From assembly GCA_025465095.1 (NCBI GenBank), contig JAODME010000035.1:1-42750 (forward strand): a stretch of DNA of 42,750 bases, read 5' to 3'. Positions 26,766 through 36,592 of this stretch are shown here, one piece after another (the first letter of the stretch is position 1; every line of letters starts with the position of its first letter). A program made the translations under genes and the position numbers. The DNA comes from Microbacteriaceae bacterium. GTDB taxonomy: Bacteria > Actinomycetota > Actinomycetes > Actinomycetales > Microbacteriaceae. The notes under the pieces were generated by a model that saw only the letters and a list, made by a program, of their open reading frames with translations, did no database searches and had not been told where the DNA came from.

Positions 26766-27839
26766 TCAGGTGGACCTGGGAAAGACGACGCCGTCGAAGA
26801 GTTTTCGGGCCGTCCGGTAGACGACAGAGGATGCGATGTCGGTGGTGCCGGGCACGAAATCGATGCGCACCACGAATTCTCCCGTTGGATGCTCGATCCG
26901 GAAGGGCTGGTTTGAGGGGGGCAGCTCGGCCAGGTCGTGTCCCACTGCTCCCGGGATGCAAATTCCGGCGGCCACGGTCTGTGCGCCGAGCACTCCGATC
27001 GAGGTGTGCACGCGAACGGGGAGAAAGCTGCGGGTGGTGATGGTGCCCCCGGCGCGGGGAGAGGAAAGGAGTACCACCTTAGGAACGGTAGCCTCGGAGA
27101 CGTCACCCATTCCCATCAGCTTTGCTGCGGCGAGGCGGATTACGCGTACTCGTTCCGCCAGATTGACGTCGGCCTCAAGATGGGCCGGCTGCTCGGTTCC
27201 GGCAACGCCGAGGTCGGACGCGCGGACGAGCACCGTCGGCATGCCGTTGTCGACGCACGTCACGCTGACCCCCTCGACCTCGTCGACAACGTTCCCCGTC
27301 GGCAGCAGAGCACCGGTCGAGCTCCCCGCCGTGTCGCTGAATGCGATTTCTACCGGCGCGGCGGTGCCTGGAACCCCGTCGATCGCAAGATCTCCTGAGT
27401 ATCGGGGTCTCCCGCCCGGTGTCGGAAAGGTCGCTACCGCGATACTGTCCGTGTTGACCATCCGGATGCGGACTGTCGTCGTTTCGTCGCCGGCGGCAAC
27501 GAGTCCTCGTTCGACCGCGAACGGGCCGATGCCGGCCAGGATGTTGCCGCAGTTCTGCTTGTCGGTGACGACGGGCTGATCGACCGCCACCTGCAGGAAG
27601 AGGTAGTCGACATCCGTGTCCCGCACTGAGGAGCGGGAGACGACCCCGACCTTGCTAGTCAGCGGATGCGCGCCGCCGATCCCGTCGACCTGCCTCGGGT
27701 CCGGGCTGCCCATCACCCGAAGCAGTAGATCGTCGCGTTCGGCGTCGTCCGCTGGCAGGTCGTCCTCGAGGAAGTAGGCGCCCTTCGACGTGCCGCCGCG
27801 CATGATCATGCAGCTGATGCCGTCATCTTCGAGCGTCAT
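26766..27839 (-). CDS. galD: 4-oxalomesaconate tautomerase (GalD, PrpF-like fold)
   Basis: 357 residues from the ATG at 27839. The N-terminus (CMIMRGGTSKGAYFLEDDLP, then VMGSPDPRQVDGIGGAHPLTSKV) and the NCGNILAGIGPFAVERGLV segment match Pseudomonas putida GalD closely, including the catalytic-site Cys in NCGN and a Lys in TSKGAYF. GalD interconverts the keto and enol forms of 4-oxalomesaconate, the ring-cleavage product of gallate. The start lies 17 bases inside galC, so translation is coupled. PrpF-type aconitate isomerase would be the general alternative, but the gal context argues for GalD. Confidence 0.88.
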   Translation of the reverse strand: MTLEDDGISCMIMRGGTSKGAYFLEDDLPADDAERDDLLLRVMGSPDPRQVDGIGGAHPLTSKVGVVSRSSVRDTDVDYLFLQVAVDQPVVTDKQNCGNILAGIGPFAVERGLVAAGDETTTVRIRMVNTDSIAVATFPTPGGRPRYSGDLAIDGVPGTAAPVEIAFSDTAGSSTGALLPTGNVVDEVEGVSVTCVDNGMPTVLVRASDLGVAGTEQPAHLEADVNLAERVRVIRLAAAKLMGMGDVSEATVPKVVLLSSPRAGGTITTRSFLPVRVHTSIGVLGAQTVAAGICIPGAVGHDLAELPPSNQPFRIEHPTGEFVVRIDFVPGTTDIASSVVYRTARKLFDGVVFPRST

Positions 27840-28524
27840 GGTCCGCTGCTGACACGTAGCCGACGCCGAGGTCGCGCAGCAGGCCGCGCAGGTCGTTCCG
27901 ATCGAGGCTCAACTCGCCGCGGAGGTAGGCCTCGCGAGAAGCTGCCTCCTTTTCGACCCGGGAGCGGGCGGCGACGAGGACCTCTTCGATGGTCGACCGG
28001 GGCACGCAGAGCACACCGTCATCGTCGGCGACGATCGCGTCGCCCGGTCGCACGGTTGTCCGGCCGACGACGATCGGCACGTTCACCGATCCGCCCGTCG
28101 CCTTGACCGTCCCCTGAGCGTTCTGGGCGGCTGCCCAGACGGAAAAGCCCATCGCACGGAGGTCGGCGACATCGCGCACTCCTCCTGTCGTCACGAGTCC
28201 GCGAACTCCCCGCTGGAGAAGGGCCGTGGCGAAGAGTTCGCCGAACGACCCGTCGAGCGATTCTGACATCGTCGTCACGACGAGTACGTCGCCCGGCCGG
28301 CACTGCTCGACCGCGGCATGAATCATGAGGTTGTCGCCCGGCCAGCAGAGCACGGTGACGGCGGAACCCGAGATGCGCGCACCCTCCTGCAAGGGACGCA
28401 CGATCGGACCGACCAGCCCGGAACGGCCCATTGCCTCGTGCACCGTAGCAACCCCATGCTCGGCGAGCTCGGCGAGCATGCCGGTATCCGGGCGCGCCAA
28501 GTCGGTGACGATGATGTTCCTCAT
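27823..28524 (-). CDS. galC: 4-carboxy-4-hydroxy-2-oxoadipate aldolase (GalC/LigK, RraA fold)
   Basis: 233 residues from the ATG at 28524, which overlaps the galB stop (ATGA); a longer frame starts inside galB and is not favoured. RraA-like fold: ATVHEAMGRSGLVGP, the phosphate/substrate loop WPGDNLMIHAA, GDVLVVTTMSES, then the metal-site segment GLVTTGGVRDVADL with the Arg-Asp pair of class II HMG/CHA aldolases, and RPGDAIVADDDGVLCVP. GalC splits 4-carboxy-4-hydroxy-2-oxoadipate to pyruvate and oxaloacetate with a divalent metal. An RNase-E-inhibitor role for the fold is excluded by context. Confidence 0.88.
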   Translation of the reverse strand: MRNIIVTDLARPDTGMLAELAEHGVATVHEAMGRSGLVGPIVRPLQEGARISGSAVTVLCWPGDNLMIHAAVEQCRPGDVLVVTTMSESLDGSFGELFATALLQRGVRGLVTTGGVRDVADLRAMGFSVWAAAQNAQGTVKATGGSVNVPIVVGRTTVRPGDAIVADDDGVLCVPRSTIEEVLVAARSRVEKEAASREAYLRGELSLDRNDLRGLLRDLGVGYVSAADHDARR

Positions 28525-29255
28525 TGAAGCACGTCCGTTACCTGAGGGTAATACCGCATGAAAGCCTCTCCACGAGTGTCCACCGGAAGGCCGAGGTTCG
28601 GTCCGGCGTTGCGCTTCACCTGTACTCCGCGCCGTATGGCGAGGTCGGTGTAGTAGTCCCACATATGCTTTTGAGCCGGCAGGCAGCGCATCGCCTCCTG
28701 CTTGGCGGGAAACGCTGCGGTGATGTCGAGGAGCACATCGGGAACGAACCCGCACTGCTCGGGCTGATGGGGTTCGAAGAAGAACACCGGGGGAGCCCCG
28801 AGCGGTTCGCCTTCAGCGGGATAGCCGATCGCCTGGGCGAGGATGCGCGCTTGCAGCGTCATCCGGCAGGCGGCGGGATGATCCCCGTTGTAAGGGTCAG
28901 CGAGCGGATGGGTTAGCACCACAGTCGGTACGACCCGCCGGAAGACCTGCACGAGCCGGTCGACCAGGTCTGCCGATTCGAGGAGGGGATAGTCACCGGC
29001 GTCGAGGAATTCGATCTCGGCACCTAGGGCCGCGGCGGCGCCCTCCGCCTCTGCCCGGCGCACCGCTTTGATTTCTTCGAGCGTGTTCCCTGCCAGCCAT
29101 TGGCTCGCGGACTCACCTCGCTCGCCGAAAGACAGGCATACGATCACGGCGCGCTCGCCGCGCGCCGTCGCGCTGGCGATTGCCCCGCTGGCGCGCCAGA
29201 CGAAGTCTCCGGCGTGGGCGCTGACAACAAGGAGGGTGGGGGGCTGATTGCTCAT
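28521..29255 (-). CDS. galB: 4-oxalomesaconate hydratase (GalB, PIG-L/LmbE fold)
   Basis: 244 residues from the ATG at 29255. It has the PIG-L fold with the GalB variant of the first metal motif (SAHAGDFVWRASGAIA instead of AHPDDE) and HPLADPYNGDHPAA carrying the later histidines. P. putida GalB has the same variation and hydrates 4-oxalomesaconate to 4-carboxy-4-hydroxy-2-oxoadipate. First gene of the galB-galC-galD-VOC operon. No Shine-Dalgarno sequence is seen before the start, so the message might be leaderless. A sugar deacetylase is the generic alternative. Confidence 0.87.
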   Translation of the reverse strand: MSNQPPTLLVVSAHAGDFVWRASGAIASATARGERAVIVCLSFGERGESASQWLAGNTLEEIKAVRRAEAEGAAAALGAEIEFLDAGDYPLLESADLVDRLVQVFRRVVPTVVLTHPLADPYNGDHPAACRMTLQARILAQAIGYPAEGEPLGAPPVFFFEPHQPEQCGFVPDVLLDITAAFPAKQEAMRCLPAQKHMWDYYTDLAIRRGVQVKRNAGPNLGLPVDTRGEAFMRYYPQVTDVLQ

Positions 29256-29284
29256 CAGGCACAGTCGACCATGCGCGGGCCACT

Positions 29285-29296
29285 ATTGTCAACAAT
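29285..29296. promoter_or_regulatory. Palindromic operator ATTGTCAACAAT in the galB / O-demethylase divergent region (site A)
   Basis: Perfect palindrome ATTGT-CA-ACAAT, 30 bases upstream of galB. On the minus strand it contains a consensus -35 hexamer TTGACA, so binding would block galB transcription. ATTG...CAAT half-sites fit GntR/FCD operators such as Caulobacter VanR. The 204-base gap 29256-29459 holds no gene. Confidence 0.55.
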
Positions 29297-29359
29297 CGTG
29301 TCCACGATTTTTGGGCATCGTAGATTTCGGCGGGTGAAATAAACGAAATAGCGACCAGA

Positions 29360-29371
29360 ATTGTCAGCAAT
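29360..29371. promoter_or_regulatory. Second operator copy ATTGTCAGCAAT (site B)
   Basis: One base different from site A and 75 bases from it, about seven helical turns, suited to cooperative binding or looping. It is four bases upstream of TTGACC (29375-29380), a -35 candidate for the rightward O-demethylase operon with a weak -10 (TACCTT, 29398-29403). On the minus strand it holds CTGACA with GTTTAT 17 bases on, a possible galB promoter. Confidence 0.5.
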
Positions 29372-29459
29372 CGGTTGACCGCACCCACCGCGCCGGATAC
29401 CTTCAGGTGCGGGCTTCCGATTTCCGGGGGGCCGCACCCCCACGAACAGAGGAGTTCTC

Positions 29460-32265
<2,806 letters not shown>

Positions 32266-32268
32266 TTC

Positions 32269-33138
32269 GTGCCGGTGATTATCGACGGGGCGAGGATCGC
32301 TCGAGAGTTGCGCGCACGAGTAGCCGCTGAGGTTGCCGAATTCGTTGCCGAGCACGGGTGGGCACCGGGTCTTGCAACTGTCCTCGTCGGTGAGGACCCC
32401 GCCAGCGAGGTGTATGTGCGCAACAAGCGCCGCCTCGCTGGCGAGGCGGGTATGAAGGATCTGCACCGTCACCTCGACGCTAGCGCGAGCACGGATGATG
32501 TGGCCGATGTCATCCGCGTGCTCGCGGAGGATGACGCAGTCTCTGGCATCCTGTTGCAGTTGCCCTTACCCGGCTCGATGTCGAGCGCGTCCTTGATCGA
32601 CCTCATCCCGCCCGGGAAGGACGTCGACGGTCTGACGACCGCAAGCGCAGGTCGCCTTGCGCGCGGTGCGGAGGGATTCCGGCCGTGCACACCCAGTGGC
32701 GTAATGGCGCTCATCGACTCCACGGGTGTGGAGTTGAACGGCGCCGTAGCCGTGGTGGTCGGCCGTTCGGAGCTGGTCGGTGGGCCAACCGCGCGACTGC
32801 TGCTCGACCGCAATGCGACGGTGACGATCGCGCACTCGCACACCCGCGACCTGGCGGCGGTGACCTCGCGAGCCGACGTGCTCGTCGTTGCTGCGGGGAG
32901 AGCGGGACTCATCGGCGGCGAGCACGTCAAGCCCGGGGCTGTGGTGATCGATGTGGGAATCGCCCGCACGCCCGACGGCCTCGTGGGCGATGTCCGCTTC
33001 GAAGAAGTCCGTCGGACGGCGGGGTGGATCACGCCGGTTCCTGGTGGTGTGGGCCCGATGACGATCGCCATGCTGCTTCAGAACACGCTCCGGGCGGCGA
33101 GGTTGCGCGAGCATCCGGACGCGGGCTGGGCTGGGTGA
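32269..33138 (+). CDS. folD: Bifunctional methylene-THF dehydrogenase / methenyl-THF cyclohydrolase
   Basis: 289 residues, GTG start at 32269, three bases after the paralogue 4 stop and probably coupled to it as no Shine-Dalgarno is seen. Hallmarks: YVRNKRRLAGEAGM with the catalytic Lys, DVDGLTTASAGRL, PCTPSGVMALI, the cofactor loop VVGRSELVGGP, and PGGVGPMTIAMLLQNT near the end. It oxidises methylene-THF to methenyl-THF and hydrolyses that to 10-formyl-THF. Together with MetF and PurU it completes removal of the methyl group as formate. Being inside an O-demethylase operon, it is probably a dedicated copy beside a housekeeping FolD elsewhere. Confidence 0.93.
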   Translation: MPVIIDGARIARELRARVAAEVAEFVAEHGWAPGLATVLVGEDPASEVYVRNKRRLAGEAGMKDLHRHLDASASTDDVADVIRVLAEDDAVSGILLQLPLPGSMSSASLIDLIPPGKDVDGLTTASAGRLARGAEGFRPCTPSGVMALIDSTGVELNGAVAVVVGRSELVGGPTARLLLDRNATVTIAHSHTRDLAAVTSRADVLVVAAGRAGLIGGEHVKPGAVVIDVGIARTPDGLVGDVRFEEVRRTAGWITPVPGGVGPMTIAMLLQNTLRAARLREHPDAGWAG

Positions 33139-33189
33139 CCCGGGTTCGCATCGCCGAGTCGTGACGACAGATCGCGTAGCGTGTGAGTG

Positions 33190-33981
33190 ATGTCAGGAAA
33201 GCCAGCGTCCTCCGATCGAGATGCCGTTCCCGACGGCCGATCGGTCGCGGCGCGACTCTTCGCCATCCTCGACGCGTTCACGACCCCAGCGGCCGCTTCG
33301 CTGTCCCTCACCGCGATCGCCCGCCGTGCCGATCTACCACTTTCGACCACTCATCGCCTTGTCGCCGAGTGGGCATCGTGGGGTGGTCTCATGCGGTTGG
33401 ACAACGGCAGGTACGCGCTTGGCTTGAGGCTATGGGAGGTCGGCGTGCAGACCCCCACCGCACACAACCTCCGCACGATCGCCCTGCCCTACCTCGAGGA
33501 CCTCTTCGAGGCGACTCGGGAGCACGTGCACCTCGCGATCCTCGACCGGCACGACGCGCTGTACCTCGAGAAGCTTTCGGGTCACCAGGCCGTTCACGTG
33601 ATATCCCGCGTCGGCGGGCGGCTCCCGCTGCACTCGACCGGCGTGGGGCTCGTGCTACTGGCGCACGCGCGCCCCGAAATCGTCGACTCCTATCTCTCGT
33701 CGTCGTTGCGTCGCTTTCTCCCTCTCACGGTCACCTCGGCCGACGAGCTGCGCAGACGGCTGGCCGTGATCCGGGCGAACGGCGTCGCGCACATGTCCGA
33801 GGAGATGACGGCTGGATCGAGTTCCGTCGCGGCTCCGATCCGCGATCGCACCGGATCGGTTGTCGCGGCGGTTTCGATCGTCACGCGCACCGCACCCGAA
33901 CCGGACCGCGCGCACGAGGTAGCGGTGCGGCTGGCCGCGCGCGGGGTGAGCAGAGCGCTGGGCTATCGCCGATCCGTCTGA
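33190..33981 (+). CDS. IclR-family transcriptional regulator upstream of pobA-pca
   Basis: 263 residues from the ATG at 33190 (an in-frame GTG directly precedes it); no clear Shine-Dalgarno. Winged helix at about 15-85: LFAILDAFTTPAAASLSLTAIARRADLPLSTTHRLV, then LMRLDNGRYALGLRLWEV. Effector domain: HDALYLEKLSG, GGRLPLHSTGVGLVLLAH and MTAGSSSVAAPIRD. PcaR, PcaU and PobR, the usual regulators of protocatechuate and 4-hydroxybenzoate genes, belong to this family. It sits 92 bases upstream of pobA with a TTCCA-N5-TGGAA palindrome between, so it is the likely pca regulator. Confidence 0.88.
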   Translation: MSGKPASSDRDAVPDGRSVAARLFAILDAFTTPAAASLSLTAIARRADLPLSTTHRLVAEWASWGGLMRLDNGRYALGLRLWEVGVQTPTAHNLRTIALPYLEDLFEATREHVHLAILDRHDALYLEKLSGHQAVHVISRVGGRLPLHSTGVGLVLLAHARPEIVDSYLSSSLRRFLPLTVTSADELRRRLAVIRANGVAHMSEEMTAGSSSVAAPIRDRTGSVVAAVSIVTRTAPEPDRAHEVAVRLAARGVSRALGYRRSV

Positions 33982-33988
33982 CAAATCA

Positions 33989-34003
33989 TTCCACTCAGTG
34001 GAA
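33989..34003. promoter_or_regulatory. IclR-type operator TTCCACTCAGTGGAA before pobA
   Basis: Perfect 7-1-7 palindrome with the TTCCA-N5-TGGAA core of IclR boxes. TTGACT at 34015-34020 downstream is a -35 candidate (no good -10), so the site would lie upstream of -35, an activator position as with PcaR/PcaU. Confidence 0.55.
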
Positions 34004-34073
34004 ACGCGGCGCTTTTGACTGCCGCCCGAACCCAAGCTGGTCTTCCGCCCATCAACGTTGCTCGGAGTCGCCG

Positions 34074-35255
34074 GTGTTTCACGAGAGAACGCGCGTTGCC
34101 ATCATCGGCGCAGGTCCGTCCGGGCTGCTTCTCGCCTGGGCATTGCGCGAATCAGGCATCGACGCGATTGTCGTGGAAAACCGCTCTCTCGAGTACGTGC
34201 TCGCCCGAATCCGCGCCGGGGTGCTTGAACAGGGCTCGGTCGAGACCCTCACCCGGTTGGGTCTCGGGGCGAGACTCGCCACCGAGGGGCTACGGCACGA
34301 CGGCATCTACCTGCAGTGGGGCGGCGAACGCCACCGTATCGACTTCGCGGGACTCATCGATCGCACGGTCACCATCTACGGGCAGCAAGAGATCGTGAAG
34401 GATCTCGTGACAGCCCATTCCAGCGTCGGCTCGACGATCTACTACGCCGCACAGAATGTCGCCGTGCATGATGTGGACTCACGCGCGCCCCTGGTGACAT
34501 TCGAGCACGAGGGCGAGTCCCACCGCGTCTCCGCCGACTTCGTCGTGGGAGCCGACGGCTTCCACGGCATCTGCCGGCCCGCCATCCCTGCGGATGAACT
34601 CGTCGTTCACGAGCGAACATACCCGTATTCTTGGCTCGGCATTCTCGCCGACGTAGCCCCGTCGACCGACGAACTGATCTACGCGCTGCACGAAGACGGC
34701 TTCGCGATGCACTCGATGCGCTCGGCGCGGGTGTCCCGCCTGTATCTGCAGGTCGGTCCCACGGAAAAGATAGAAGACTGGTCAGACGAGAACATCTGGC
34801 AGGCGCTGCAGGAGCGGCTCGGCGTGCCGGGCTGGTCCCTCGCTGAGGGACCGATCACAGAGAAGTCCATCACGCCCATGCGCAGCTTCGTGGCCTCCCG
34901 CCTCGACTACGGGAATCTCTTCCTCGTTGGGGACGCCGGCCACATCGTGCCGCCGACCGGCGCGAAGGGCCTCAACTCGGCGATCACGGACGTGACGCTG
35001 CTTGCGGCGGGGATCATCGATCACTACTCGGGTGACGACACGAAGCTCGCAGGATACGGCGCGGCAGCCCTTGCCAACCAGTGGAGGGTACAGCAGTTCT
35101 CGATGTGGATGACCGAACTCCTGCACCGCGACCGCACCGACCCGCGCACGGCGGACTTCGACTACCGAAGCCAGGTAGGCCGCCTCGACTACGTCTCGCA
35201 TTCGGTGCACGCGCAACGCAGCCTCGCCGAGCAGTACACCGGCACCAGGTTCTAG
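34074..35255 (+). CDS. pobA: 4-hydroxybenzoate 3-monooxygenase
   Basis: 393 residues from the GTG at 34074 (TCGGAG upstream), matching the 394 residues of Pseudomonas PobA; the long frame upstream is spurious. FAD motifs GAGPSG, GADGFHG and LFLVGDAGHIVPPTGAKGLN are present. Substrate residues of the Pseudomonas enzyme (Tyr201, Ser212, Arg214, Tyr222, Pro293, Tyr385) all have counterparts. In the NADPH-specificity helix, Arg33-Gln34 is Asn-Arg here (VVENRSLEYV), hinting at altered NADPH/NADH preference. It converts 4-hydroxybenzoate to protocatechuate and leads an operon whose next gene, pcaH, follows after 16 bases. Confidence 0.94.
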   Translation: MFHERTRVAIIGAGPSGLLLAWALRESGIDAIVVENRSLEYVLARIRAGVLEQGSVETLTRLGLGARLATEGLRHDGIYLQWGGERHRIDFAGLIDRTVTIYGQQEIVKDLVTAHSSVGSTIYYAAQNVAVHDVDSRAPLVTFEHEGESHRVSADFVVGADGFHGICRPAIPADELVVHERTYPYSWLGILADVAPSTDELIYALHEDGFAMHSMRSARVSRLYLQVGPTEKIEDWSDENIWQALQERLGVPGWSLAEGPITEKSITPMRSFVASRLDYGNLFLVGDAGHIVPPTGAKGLNSAITDVTLLAAGIIDHYSGDDTKLAGYGAAALANQWRVQQFSMWMTELLHRDRTDPRTADFDYRSQVGRLDYVSHSVHAQRSLAEQYTGTRF

Positions 35256-35271
35256 AAGGAAGGAAAAGGCA

Positions 35272-36042
35272 ATGAGCATCACACAGGACGAGATCACCGC
35301 CGAGATTGAGGCGGTGGAAGCGGATGCCGCGAGCTTGGTCGCCGCGGGCGGGTCGCCCGAGTTGCACCCCCGCCGCGATTACGCGCCGTATCGCAGCACT
35401 CGTCTTCGCCATCCGACCCACGAGTTGGTGCGGGCCGATCCCGAGGAGATCGAACGTGTGTCGCCGGCCTTCGGACACAGCGATGTGAATCCTCTGGAGA
35501 GCGACCTCACGATCCAGCACTCGGGCGAGCCGATCGGGGAGCGGATGACCGTAACCGGGCGAGTTCTCGACGGCGACGGACGGCCTGTGCGCGGCCAGCT
35601 CATCGAGGTGTGGCAGGCGAACTCGGCCGGACGTTATGTGCACAAGGGCGATCAGCATCCGGCCCCCCTCGACCCCAACTTCAGCGGCGTCGGGCGAGCT
35701 ATCACCGGGGACAACGGCGAGTACCGCTTCACCACAATCAAGCCGGGGCCGTATCCATGGCGCAATCACCTGAACGCGTGGCGACCGGCACACATCCACT
35801 TCTCGCTCTTCGGAACGGCCTTTACCCAGCGGCTCATCACCCAGATGTATTTTCCGGCCGACCCGTTGTTCGCGCTCGATCCCATCTACCAGTCCATTGC
35901 CGACCCCGCAGCACGGGCGCGGCTGATCGGAACCTATGACCACAGCGAAAGCGTGTCGGAGTTCTCGCTCGGATATCGTTGGGACATCGTGCTCACCGGT
36001 CCCCGCGCAACGTGGATGGAAGGCGAAGAAGCCCATGACTGA
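35272..36042 (+). CDS. pcaH: Protocatechuate 3,4-dioxygenase, beta subunit
   Basis: 256 residues, ATG at 35272 behind AGAAGGAAAGG. Iron ligands of the intradiol family are visible: Tyr in AGRYVHKGD, Tyr in GPYPWRNH, and the two His of RPAHIHFSLFG; the N-terminal HPRRDYAPYRSTRLRHP is beta-type. With PcaG it cleaves protocatechuate between the hydroxyl groups to 3-carboxy-cis,cis-muconate using Fe(III). The stop lies eight bases into pcaG. Confidence 0.95.
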   Translation: MSITQDEITAEIEAVEADAASLVAAGGSPELHPRRDYAPYRSTRLRHPTHELVRADPEEIERVSPAFGHSDVNPLESDLTIQHSGEPIGERMTVTGRVLDGDGRPVRGQLIEVWQANSAGRYVHKGDQHPAPLDPNFSGVGRAITGDNGEYRFTTIKPGPYPWRNHLNAWRPAHIHFSLFGTAFTQRLITQMYFPADPLFALDPIYQSIADPAARARLIGTYDHSESVSEFSLGYRWDIVLTGPRATWMEGEEAHD

Positions 36043-36592
36043 GGAACGACTGACGCAGACGCCGTCACAGACGATTGGCCCCTTTTTCGGCTTCGCCCTT
36101 CCAATCGAGCGCGGCTCCGAGATCGTCCCCGGCCACCGTGAGGGTGCCATCAGGCTGCACGGCACCGTGACGGACGGTGCCGGGGCGCCCATCGTCGATG
36201 CAATCCTCGAGGCCTGGCAGCTCGATGAAACAGGCACGGTCAGCCAGCAGCGAGGAGCGCTAGCACGGGATGGCTACGGCTTCACCGGCTTTGGGCGTAC
36301 GAGCACCGACCTCGCCGGTCACTACACCTTCACGACTCTCAAGCCGGGGGCGGCGGGTCGATCGGCGCCGTACGTGCTCATCACTGTCTTCGCTCGAGGG
36401 CTCACCCACCACTTGTTCACGCGGGCATATTTCCCCGAGGACGCCGAGGCGCACGCGAACGATAAAATCCTCGCTGCGGCGGGCCAACGCGCCAGTACCC
36501 TCGTCAGTGTTGCCGACGGAAGGTCCTCCTATCGGTTCGACATCCGGCTGCAGGGTGAAGGCGAGACCGTGTTCCTTGATTTCGATGCCTGA
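36035..36592 (+). CDS. pcaG: Protocatechuate 3,4-dioxygenase, alpha subunit
   Basis: 185 residues from the ATG at 36035 (protein begins MTEERLTQTPSQTIGPFFGFAL). The TPSQTIGPFF opening and LPGAAGRSAPYVLITVFARGLTHHLFTRAYFP-like segment are typical of the alpha chain, which has the intradiol fold but lacks the iron ligands and helps form the active site. It overlaps pcaH by eight bases and pcaB by eight bases, so the three are translationally coupled. Confidence 0.94.
   Translation: MTEERLTQTPSQTIGPFFGFALPIERGSEIVPGHREGAIRLHGTVTDGAGAPIVDAILEAWQLDETGTVSQQRGALARDGYGFTGFGRTSTDLAGHYTFTTLKPGAAGRSAPYVLITVFARGLTHHLFTRAYFPEDAEAHANDKILAAAGQRASTLVSVADGRSSYRFDIRLQGEGETVFLDFDA

Noticed and set aside
27823-28524. 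Reading the RraA-fold protein as a ribonuclease activity regulator
   Set aside because: The aldolase substrate loop and the gal operon context fit 4-carboxy-4-hydroxy-2-oxoadipate aldolase.
28521-29255. Reading the PIG-L protein as an N-acetylglucosaminyl deacetylase
   Set aside because: Its first metal motif is the GalB variant (AHAGDFVW) and it overlaps a GalC-type gene followed by GalD.
33183-34073. Upstream extension of the pobA frame (total 690 codons)
   Set aside because: The extension overlaps the IclR regulator in another frame, and the FAD-binding domain begins right after the GTG at 34074, giving the normal PobA length.
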